NCBI GenBank assembly: GCA_023390215.1
Contig: JAEWDG010000160.1
Coordinates: 1 to 9,187 of the forward strand
DNA length: 9,187 nucleotides
DNA from: Bacteroidota bacterium
Lineage (GTDB): Bacteria > Bacteroidota > Bacteroidia > Chitinophagales > Chitinophagaceae
Direction: 5' to 3'
Shown here: positions 1 to 6,120 of the stretch, piece after piece
Layout: each line of letters opens with the position of its first letter
Position numbering within the stretch: position 1 is the stretch's first letter
Position numbers and translations under genes: made by a program
Notes under the pieces: model-generated
What the model saw: only the letters and a program-made list of their open reading frames with translations
Told to the model about the DNA's origin: nothing
Databases searched by the model: none

Positions 1-299
1 ATGTTCTCTATAACCGTAGGGGAATCAAGCATATCGTCGCTGTTGAGGATTCCCACCACATCACCTGTGGCCATCTGCATGCCCTTGTTTATCGCATCGT
101 AAATACCACGGTCGGTTTCAGAAACCCATTGCGCAAGGTGGTCATTATATTTTGTGATGATGGCCAGTGTTCCGTCCTTTGATTTGCCGTCCACGACAAT
201 GTGTTCAATATCCTTATGCGTCTGTTTTATCACAGACTGGATGCAATCTTCGAGATAACGCTCAGAATTATAGGTTGCAGTAATGATCGAAACTTTCAT
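1..299 (-). CDS. Glycosyltransferase family 2, WcaE-like, N-terminal part (cut by left window edge)
   Basis: Ninety-nine codons read without a stop from an ATG at 299 down to base 1, so the gene continues outside the window. The protein begins MKVSIITATYNSERYLEDC, the usual first beta strand of a GT-A fold GT2 enzyme. It continues with VVDGKSKDGT (residues 35-44), the nucleotide-binding region, then SETDRGIYDAINKG (60-73), and NSDD (86-89), the DXD metal and nucleotide-sugar site. The DRGIYDAxNKG block is typical of the subgroup that includes colanic-acid WcaE and many capsule transferases. It should transfer a sugar from a nucleotide donor to the lipid-linked glycan on the cytoplasmic side; the sugar cannot be read from the sequence. 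Unlike the other genes here it is separated from its upstream neighbour by 95 bases and has a strong Shine-Dalgarno sequence, so it may be translated independently. Family call is firm; subgroup is moderately sure. Confidence 0.93.
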   Translation of the reverse strand, partial: MKVSIITATYNSERYLEDCIQSVIKQTHKDIEHIVVDGKSKDGTLAIITKYNDHLAQWVSETDRGIYDAINKGMQMATGDVVGILNSDDMLDSPTVIEN

Positions 300-309
300 C
301 TTCCTCCTT
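300..309 (-). promoter_or_regulatory. Strong Shine-Dalgarno sequence for the terminal GT2 gene
   Basis: On the minus strand the ten bases directly before the ATG at 299 read AAGGAGGAAG, containing a full AGGAGG core only 3 bases from the start codon. This spacing is short, but the sequence fixes the start. None of the other starts in the window has a comparable site, which fits their being coupled to the upstream gene by overlap. Confidence 0.7.
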
Positions 310-394
310 GCCGAATCGGGGGGGAAAGATAGAACATCCTGATTTAATTTAATCTTTGAATACGATAATTGCTTTATATCCGTGCTGATATCGA
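300..394 (-). other. Only intergenic gap in the window; no recognisable promoter or terminator
   Basis: This 95-base spacer lies between the acetyltransferase stop and the terminal GT2 start. It is AT-rich in the middle (about 325-380) and carries a seven-base homopolymer at 318-324 (C7 on the coding strand). On the minus strand I see no TAnnTTTG element of the Bacteroidota -7 type. A 5-bp inverted repeat (376-380 with 387-391, loop CGTGCT) is too weak and lacks a T tract, so it does not support a terminator. The simplest reading is an untranslated spacer inside the operon, although a weak internal promoter cannot be excluded. Confidence 0.5.
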
Positions 395-940
395 TCATTG
401 GATCACACGTTCTTTTATTTTCAATGCCGGGTTTCCGCGGTAGATTCCATAAGCTTCCATTTCTCCGGAGTGAACGGAACCTGCGGCCAGTACCGCATGT
501 GTTCTGCAAACTGAGCCCCCGGTAACGACAGACCTGGCGCCTATCCAAACGCCATCTTCAATAAGAATTTCTTTTACGATCAGATCAAAACCTGGCTTGG
601 TAAAATCATGATTTCCGCTTAACAGCAAAGCGCCCTGGGAAATACATGCATTGGCCCCGATCATTGTTCTTCCGAGGTTATCTATCCAAACCTGCTCGCC
701 GATCCATGCATAATCTCCTATCTCCAGCAACCAGGGGTACTTAATATTTACAGACTGTTTGATCACAACTCCCTTTCCGAGCTTAGCGCCGAAACTTCTT
801 AATAACATGCGCTTAGGCCGGTAAAAAGGGCAAACCGTTGATTTGAAAATCAGTGCATTCACCAGATACCAGCAGGCCCTCTTTAAAGCTGAGGCAGGCC
901 TGTACCAGGAATTATCATATGTAGACAGATCAACTTTCAT
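395..940 (-). CDS. wcaF: WcaF-family exopolysaccharide O-acetyltransferase (left-handed beta-helix)
   Basis: A 181-residue protein starting MKVDLSTYDNSWYRPAS, which is how WcaF-type acetyltransferases usually begin; E. coli WcaF is about the same length. Hexapeptide repeats of the left-handed beta-helix fold run from about residue 55 to 155 (for example IGDYAWIGEQVWID, IGANACISQGALLL, IEDGVWIGARSVVTGG). The loop GNHDF at 109-113 carries the expected catalytic His111. It should transfer acetyl from acetyl-CoA to a hydroxyl of the repeat unit in the cytoplasm, probably as a trimer. A longer form beginning with GTG at 961 is open, but the ATG at 940 matches the family N-terminus, has GAGAA just upstream, and reduces the overlap with the exosortase gene from 32 to 11 bases. 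The exact sugar modified is unknown; the symbol denotes the family, not proof of colanic acid production. Confidence 0.92.
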   Translation of the reverse strand: MKVDLSTYDNSWYRPASALKRACWYLVNALIFKSTVCPFYRPKRMLLRSFGAKLGKGVVIKQSVNIKYPWLLEIGDYAWIGEQVWIDNLGRTMIGANACISQGALLLSGNHDFTKPGFDLIVKEILIEDGVWIGARSVVTGGSVCRTHAVLAAGSVHSGEMEAYGIYRGNPALKIKERVIQ

Positions 941-1493
941 GTTCTCTATGCCAAAGTACACCTGATTTTCGTTCTACGAAAAACATCATGATAAAGATCG
1001 CGATATATGCACAGATGTTAAACCAGGTATGGTGATCGATTCCCAACGGCATAGGCCATCCGCCGTTCACGGAAAGCAGGAATAAAGCGATCCGGGTAAC
1101 ATTGATCGCCCAGAGCAAAACCAGCCCGCCAAATATCCATTTGATTTTATATGCAAAACTTCCGGGGTTTGCAACGATATACGCGATCCAGAAACTGGAT
1201 ACGCCGTATCCCACACAGTCCATAGCAATGAGCACGGCTCTTCCACCGGCAACGCGTACCCGAAAATCGGGTTGCGCAACAATGTCGTAACCAAAAATTC
1301 CCAGCAGCCCTTTCACGCCCAGGGCAAGAGAGGTTTTTATCCAGCTTACATAATCCAGATATTTTTCTACAAAAGGGCTGTAATACCCCCCCGGCGCTGC
1401 AATACCGATCCATGCGATGGTGCCGAAATACAGGATCAGAAAGAGGCCAATGAAGACCATTAAAAAACGGAGAAATTTATTTTTTCTAAGCAT
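930..1493 (-). CDS. xrtY: Exosortase/archaeosortase family protein, probably exosortase Y type
   Basis: A small polytopic membrane protein of 187 residues from the ATG at 1493 (189 from a TTG at 1499). Numbering from the longer form, hydrophobic segments lie near 10-33, 50-70, 86-110, 117-143 and 158-175. The three family catalytic residues are in order: Cys95 in MDCVGYGVSSFW, Arg136 in NVTRIALFLL, and His156 or His157 in DHHTWFN. Exosortases are membrane cysteine transpeptidases thought to cleave C-terminal sorting signals and couple the product to a surface glycan. They often sit in exopolysaccharide clusters, as EpsH does in methanolan clusters. At under 190 residues this is a minimal version compared with the longer proteobacterial EpsH. 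ATG 1493 is preferred because GAAAG lies six bases upstream, although TTG 1499 would make a TTGA overlap with the preceding stop. The XrtY assignment rests on the Wzy-like and GT4 neighbours and on my memory of that family; XrtX or another Bacteroidota type is possible. Confidence 0.85.
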   Translation of the reverse strand: MLRKNKFLRFLMVFIGLFLILYFGTIAWIGIAAPGGYYSPFVEKYLDYVSWIKTSLALGVKGLLGIFGYDIVAQPDFRVRVAGGRAVLIAMDCVGYGVSSFWIAYIVANPGSFAYKIKWIFGGLVLLWAINVTRIALFLLSVNGGWPMPLGIDHHTWFNICAYIAIFIMMFFVERKSGVLWHREHES

Positions 1494-1495
1494 GC

Positions 1496-2617
1496 TCAAC
1501 TTTCAAACATCGATGTGTGTGCAGCATACACTTCAGCAACGTTGGTGTTTCGAACGGCATAATCGCGGGCACCCCTTTTCCATTCCTGAAATTCTGCATC
1601 GGACATAGCTGCAAACCGGTCGATCGCCTTTGATAAACTTGTCAAATCGTCCTGAACATTTATTCCCGCTTTGGCTTCCCCGAGGTTTTGCCAGGGGACA
1701 TTATTGGAAGTAATTACAGGCAGGCCGGCGAACAGGGCTTCCACTATTGAATGACCATAATTCTCACTAACACTGGGCATAATAAACAGATCTCCTTTTC
1801 CGAGAATGGATGGAATAAGTTGCGGCTGAATTTCTCCATGATAGATCATGTCAACATTTGCAGGCAGTTTCGCTTTTTCCGCAACGCAAAGATGCCAGTA
1901 AGCCGGATCTTTTACCGGGCCGTAAATATGATAATTCACTTTAGCTTTTACCTGCTGTAACGACAGGATCACCTTGAGGTGATTTTTCATCGGGCTGATC
2001 AGCGCCACCGTGATCAGTTCAAGAACATCTGCTGCTTTTGATTTTTCAATAAAATGTACAGCCCTGGGAAAATTTCCTGCAATGAAAACCTTCGCATCAG
2101 TTCCCAGCGCGTTTTTAATTTCTCTTTCTTCATTCGCATCTGTAGCATGAAAAAGATGCTTGTGATTCAGCCCAAACAAATTAAACAAGCCGATGAAAAT
2201 TTTCTTTTTCCAGGATTTTTGCGTCAGTGCTCCGCCGTGCAACATACCACGCACCGATACGATGCAGGGAACAGGAGAATAGAGCATGGGAACAATATTG
2301 AAATACCAGTCAAAAAGACCTATTACGAATACGCGATGCGGTTTCAGATCTTTTATTTCATGCATTAACTTGTTACTGCGGTTTTCCTTTTCAGCATAAT
2401 ACACTTTTGTTGAGCTGTTAAACTGTACCCAGGCATTTCTTCTTACACCGGATAAGAGGCTGCCGTCAAGATCTTTGTCTCCTGTGAAAATATAAAAATC
2501 GAAGGCGCCCTGCATTTGATCAACCAGGTTGTATACACTCTGTATCGGGCCACCCGCTCTGAATGCCGGGTGAAACCAGGGAATACTTATAAAAATTTTC
2601 TTAAGAACCGGGTTCAT
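1496..2617 (-). CDS. Glycosyltransferase family 4, adjacent to the exosortase
   Basis: A 373-residue GT-B fold transferase. The N-terminal domain opens with KKIFISIPWFHPAFRAGGPI; the AGG loop at 21-23 is the expected acceptor-side glycine-rich loop. The C-terminal donor domain holds ALISPMKNHLKVI (205-217), IYGP (231-234) and the catalytic EX7E motif, Glu285 to Glu293 in SENYGHSIVEAL, followed by AGLPVITS. It should add a sugar, with retention of configuration, to the lipid-linked repeat unit at the inner face of the membrane. The ATG at 2617 overlaps the end of the Wzy-like gene by 17 bases, and the stop abuts the exosortase start. Sitting between a Wzy-like gene and an exosortase, it may be the transferase that co-occurs with XrtY (recalled by me as XYAG1), but this was not searched. 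Donor and acceptor are unknown. Confidence 0.92.
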   Translation of the reverse strand: MNPVLKKIFISIPWFHPAFRAGGPIQSVYNLVDQMQGAFDFYIFTGDKDLDGSLLSGVRRNAWVQFNSSTKVYYAEKENRSNKLMHEIKDLKPHRVFVIGLFDWYFNIVPMLYSPVPCIVSVRGMLHGGALTQKSWKKKIFIGLFNLFGLNHKHLFHATDANEEREIKNALGTDAKVFIAGNFPRAVHFIEKSKAADVLELITVALISPMKNHLKVILSLQQVKAKVNYHIYGPVKDPAYWHLCVAEKAKLPANVDMIYHGEIQPQLIPSILGKGDLFIMPSVSENYGHSIVEALFAGLPVITSNNVPWQNLGEAKAGINVQDDLTSLSKAIDRFAAMSDAEFQEWKRGARDYAVRNTNVAEVYAAHTSMFES

Positions 2618-4031
2618 TGGGACGCAGTTTCAGATAACGATAAAGTTGTGGGAATGCGAAGTATTTCAATAATAAAAAAATGAGCAGGGTGGCAAATAGT
2701 CTTCCCATCAGGTAGGTGCCATCCATTTCAAACCCATGGAATTCCAGATACATAGCGCCGACGACGGAAAAATTAAATATTAAATTGGAAGAAGATTTTC
2801 TCACAAAAAAATAATACGAGGCGCCATAGATAAAACCAATTATCAATAATGGTATCATCATCCCATAGTATCCGAAATCAATAAAACAGTCGGCGAAATA
2901 ACCAAGGCTGAACGAAACGCCTTTCTTTGAACTCAGGTAACTTACCCCGGTATATTTGGTCGTTTTAACCGAGTTATCAATCTTAGGCTTGGAAGGATCA
3001 AGCAATCGCGGCGTTAATGTGAATTCAAGTATCCCCTGCCAGTTCAAACCATCCTGGTAAGGAATTACAGAAGGAACACGATCCATTGTCTTTGCAAGAT
3101 GATAAGTATATTGAAGCCGGTCCAGCATATCAATCGCCGCTTTATCATAATCGCTCTCTGCTTTCGAAAGCTCAACCAGTTTCGAAAATGCTTCTTCTTT
3201 TTCTACCTGAACAGACTGGTTGGTCTCTCCCTGCGTAAGGAACTTTCGATATTCTCCTTTGATACTTGTCCATTTTATAGCAAGAAAAAACATCAGGGTG
3301 ATGGCAAGAAAAGCATAAATAACCTGACGGAGGTTTACCTTGACCAGAAATCCGATGAACAAACACCCGGAAAAAAAGATCACCGTTTTGAAATCGGAGA
3401 AATAGCTCAGCATACCTAACAAAAATTCAAATGCGATCATGGCAACGAACTGCCATTTCATTTTTCCTTTCAGCACCACCTGAAAACCAAATAGTAGAAA
3501 GAAAAACCATTTGATCTTCATCAGGCTGATAATGATCTGGGCTAATCCACCCAACGACAGCGCAATTCCCCCTAAAAAATTCGCAATGACAAAAGATATA
3601 AGGTATGCATAAAACGAACGTTTGATGGAAAGCTTTTCGGCATGCCTCCTCAGCATATCCATCGTAAGAACAGGAATTCTGTTCTGGTAGTAAATTACCG
3701 GCAACATCATAACAAGCAGTCCAACAAAAGCGAAAATAGTTGCGTCACCCGCATGAGCTGTTCGAAAATCGATCGGACTTCCGATATAATTGCTCAACCA
3801 GATACCTGCCGATATCTGAATAAAGTGATAGATGAATATGAGGGTAAAAACAGAGGGCTTTAATGGCTGCTGAAGATTGATAAAAATAATCCAGAAGAAA
3901 AACGCCGAAGCAAAAAGATAGATACCATTGTTGAAAAGCAACTGTCCGAAAAATATCAAAATCAAAAAAGCCTGGGCACTTCCGTCGAAACTGATTCTCG
4001 TCTGGCCTGGTATACTTAATATTTTACTCAA
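2601..4031 (-). CDS. Wzy-like polytopic membrane protein (O-antigen/EPS polymerase or ligase), exosortase-associated
   Basis: A 476-residue integral membrane protein with roughly ten to twelve hydrophobic segments: dense blocks at about 20-52, 60-80, 97-114, 139-187, 192-253, 376-408, 416-430 and 440-458. A hydrophilic stretch of about 120 residues (254-375) separates the N-terminal group from the last helices. This layout, with a large extracytoplasmic loop late in the protein and the block GVSFSLGYFADCFIDFGYYG (371-390), is typical of oligosaccharide repeat-unit polymerases and ligases of the Wzy/WaaL type. It would act on undecaprenyl-linked glycan at the periplasmic face. The start is a TTG at 4031 forming a TTGA overlap with the upstream stop. 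In frame, a stop lies five codons upstream and no ATG occurs for about 100 codons, so TTG is nearly forced. The neighbouring exosortase suggests the 'exosortase Y-associated Wzy-like' group. Polymerase versus ligase cannot be decided by eye. Confidence 0.85.
   Translation of the reverse strand: MSKILSIPGQTRISFDGSAQAFLILIFFGQLLFNNGIYLFASAFFFWIIFINLQQPLKPSVFTLIFIYHFIQISAGIWLSNYIGSPIDFRTAHAGDATIFAFVGLLVMMLPVIYYQNRIPVLTMDMLRRHAEKLSIKRSFYAYLISFVIANFLGGIALSLGGLAQIIISLMKIKWFFFLLFGFQVVLKGKMKWQFVAMIAFEFLLGMLSYFSDFKTVIFFSGCLFIGFLVKVNLRQVIYAFLAITLMFFLAIKWTSIKGEYRKFLTQGETNQSVQVEKEEAFSKLVELSKAESDYDKAAIDMLDRLQYTYHLAKTMDRVPSVIPYQDGLNWQGILEFTLTPRLLDPSKPKIDNSVKTTKYTGVSYLSSKKGVSFSLGYFADCFIDFGYYGMMIPLLIIGFIYGASYYFFVRKSSSNLIFNFSVVGAMYLEFHGFEMDGTYLMGRLFATLLIFLLLKYFAFPQLYRYLKLRPNEPGS
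4028..4031 (-). other. TTGA stop/start overlap (TTG start of the Wzy-like gene)
   Basis: TGA of the GT4 gene overlaps a TTG start. No ATG or GTG lies between the in-frame upstream stop and the first membrane segment of the Wzy-like protein, so this junction is the firmest TTG start in the window. Confidence 0.75.
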
Positions 4032-5188
4032 GACAATACGGACGTTTCAACGGCATCTGCCAATTTCGGCAAGCTCCAGTTCCCGATTATTTCTTTTGAC
4101 GACTCTCCCATCACGCGCAACCTATGTTTGTCTGTTCCGAAAAGCCCCAGCATATCAGCAAAATCTCTTTCATCCGTCGAACTGAATACGAATCCATTTT
4201 TTCCTTCCTGCACGAGATCAACTGCGGCGCCGCATTTGTCACTTACCAGAACGGGCCGGCCACAGGCCATGGCTTCGTTAATTGCAAGCCCCCAGGTTTC
4301 CGACGTCTTTGTAGGCATGATAAAGATATCAGCAAGGCGGTAAACAAGTGGCATCATCCCCTGGTTTTGAAAAGGCAGGAATATAATGCGTTTATCATTC
4401 CCCGTTATTCGTTTTAATTCCCTTTCAAATTCACCATTCCCTACGATTATTGCAGTATACTTCTTTTGCTTATCCTTAAGAATATACCTGATGATCAGTT
4501 GTGCATTTTTATCCTCTACAAGTTTTCCTGCAAATAATAAACAGATCTTATCGTTGTCAATTCCCAGTGAACGTTTCCACGCTTCCGCCTCCCTGTTCAA
4601 CTTTTCATCATCCCGCGCAAACCTTTCGTTATCCACTGCATGGGGCGCAAAAACAAGTTTTGAATTATTTACTCCTGATTTCTGGTAATATATTTTGTTA
4701 TTCGAGCCTACATACAGACAGGTATCCACATAGCCATAAACAAAAGACAGATATTTTCTTCTAATGAAAGATTTGAGCGCAGATGTTTGCGTAACAAATG
4801 TTGAATCGCCTCTGAATAATACTTTTTTCTTCTTATGAAAATATCGCATCGCCCTAAAATGTGACCTGAAGCTCCAGCCATAGACAAGGATAGCATCTGC
4901 ATTCCAGTTTTCTACTTCGCTGATCAGCGAAGGATTGTCAATACCTGTGAAGTGGTGAGATCCCGGATCTTTTGCTATGTTCTCAACAAAAGCAAAATGA
5001 TAGCCCTCCAGCAGGGGAATATCCCATTCGATTTTTTTATTAAAGCCGGGATCGAATTTTGAAGCCAGAACAGACTCACCCCAGGTATAAAAAACCTTAA
5101 TATCTATCCTTCCTCTTTTTGCGAGCAGGGCAAATAAGGGCGCGTTATACTGTATCGGATGCGTAGTGATGATTGCCAGTTTCTTCAT
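4028..5188 (-). CDS. Glycosyltransferase family 4
   Basis: A 386-residue GT-B transferase beginning MKKLAIITTHPIQYNAPLF. The THPIQY start is a recurrent N-terminus in one subgroup of capsule and exopolysaccharide GT4 enzymes. The donor domain has LLFAGKLVEDKNAQLI (217-232), with the conserved Lys of the GKxxxxK pattern, then IIVGNGE (247-253) and the EX7E motif Glu297 to Glu305 in SETWGLAINEAMACGRPVLV. It should be a retaining transferase that elongates the lipid-linked glycan in the cytoplasm. The ATG at 5188 shares one base with the stop of the upstream GT2 gene (TGATG), and its own stop overlaps the TTG of the Wzy-like gene, so it is tightly coupled on both sides. All motifs are intact. 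The sugar specificity cannot be read from the sequence. Confidence 0.94.
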   Translation of the reverse strand: MKKLAIITTHPIQYNAPLFALLAKRGRIDIKVFYTWGESVLASKFDPGFNKKIEWDIPLLEGYHFAFVENIAKDPGSHHFTGIDNPSLISEVENWNADAILVYGWSFRSHFRAMRYFHKKKKVLFRGDSTFVTQTSALKSFIRRKYLSFVYGYVDTCLYVGSNNKIYYQKSGVNNSKLVFAPHAVDNERFARDDEKLNREAEAWKRSLGIDNDKICLLFAGKLVEDKNAQLIIRYILKDKQKKYTAIIVGNGEFERELKRITGNDKRIIFLPFQNQGMMPLVYRLADIFIMPTKTSETWGLAINEAMACGRPVLVSDKCGAAVDLVQEGKNGFVFSSTDERDFADMLGLFGTDKHRLRVMGESSKEIIGNWSLPKLADAVETSVLS

Positions 5189-6120
5189 CAGATATTAAAT
5201 GGTATCCGCGGCTGTTTGAATAATTTATACCTGATAAAATTTTTACCCAGTTGCATAAGGCTTACATAAGACGAAAGTGATTTTCCTATACTCCAGCCCG
5301 TCGCAATACTTCCCTTCATAAAAGCTTTCATCATTACTGTGAAATAGAAAAGCAATTTATATTGCATGAGGTAGAGATGACCTTCACGCTTCAGCGCGTC
5401 TCCTGCGTAATTATCCAGGAAACGGTAAACCACAAGGTCTTCGATGATGTGAAATTTATAGTAAGATTCCTTCCTGCTTAATTGCCCGGCGTGATCCCTG
5501 AGCTTTATAAGGGGTTTATTTATGAATCCCGTCTGGTTGTTTTCTGCCAGTTTAACCCACATGAAAAAATCTCCGGAAATTTTCATGGTTTCATCAAACA
5601 AACCTACTTCATTGATCGCCTTTCTGTTTAAGCAAACATTGGCAATATTTCCTGCAATAGAACCCGTAAAATATGCGATCCTGCTGTGTAAAGAGGTAGA
5701 AATAAGCCGCGGTGTTTTATCATCAGGCATTTTTGCTATCAGGATTCCATTTTCGTCGATCTTATCATATCCCGAATAGGAAAAGCACACTTCGTGTTGG
5801 TTATGAAAAATTATAAACTCATGTAAACATTCCGGGTACATAATATCATCCTGGCTCCATATCTTAATTAAAGGTGAGCGGGATTCTCTAATCAATAGGT
5901 TCAGGTTCGGGAACAGACCTTTGTTCTTTTCGTTACGGAGCAATCTTATCCTCGGGTCTTTTATCCCCTGCAGGTATTCATAGCTGCCGTCGGTTGAACA
6001 ATCATCAAGTATAATGAACTCAAAACCGGTGAAATTCTGGTTCAGCACACTTTCAACAGAGAACTTCAGGTAGGGCATACCGTTATATACCGGCAATATG
6101 ACGGAGATCATCGTATTCAT
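5188..6120 (-). CDS. Glycosyltransferase family 2
   Basis: A 310-residue GT-A transferase. Residues 5-24 (ISVILPVYNGMPYLKFSVES) form the first Rossmann-like strand and helix. FIILDDCSTDGS (35-46) contains the nucleotide-binding aspartates 39 and 40. SQDD (89-92) is the metal-binding DXD-type motif, and SGDFFMWVKL (182-191) provides the catalytic-base region of the usual ED/W type. The last 80 or so residues are basic and amphipathic (for example around 250-300) and may anchor the protein to the membrane. It should be an inverting transferase acting on the growing lipid-linked glycan. The ATG at 6120 overlaps the upstream stop as ATGA, which favours it over a second Met three codons in. The same family as the partial gene at the left edge, but of a different subgroup, lacking the DRGIYDA block. 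Confidence 0.94.
   Translation of the reverse strand: MNTMISVILPVYNGMPYLKFSVESVLNQNFTGFEFIILDDCSTDGSYEYLQGIKDPRIRLLRNEKNKGLFPNLNLLIRESRSPLIKIWSQDDIMYPECLHEFIIFHNQHEVCFSYSGYDKIDENGILIAKMPDDKTPRLISTSLHSRIAYFTGSIAGNIANVCLNRKAINEVGLFDETMKISGDFFMWVKLAENNQTGFINKPLIKLRDHAGQLSRKESYYKFHIIEDLVVYRFLDNYAGDALKREGHLYLMQYKLLFYFTVMMKAFMKGSIATGWSIGKSLSSYVSLMQLGKNFIRYKLFKQPRIPFNI

Noticed and set aside
318..324. Phase-variable homopolymer controlling the terminal GT2 gene
   Set aside because: Seven bases is short, and the tract is outside the coding frame, so a length change would not switch the frame. Kept only as a low-interest note.
376..391. Small inverted repeat as a possible terminator
   Set aside because: The stem is only five mostly A-T pairs, with no following T tract on the coding strand.
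941..961. GTG start giving seven more residues for the WcaF protein
   Set aside because: The family begins MKVDLS-like at the ATG at 940, and the longer form needs a larger overlap with the exosortase gene.
1067..1413. Two alternative minus-strand frames inside the exosortase gene
   Set aside because: Out-of-frame readings of the exosortase coding sequence, which itself holds the complete catalytic triad.
2054..3419. Plus-strand open frames of just over 100 codons opposite the GT4 and Wzy-like genes
   Set aside because: Shadows of well-supported minus-strand genes; low-complexity basic translations.
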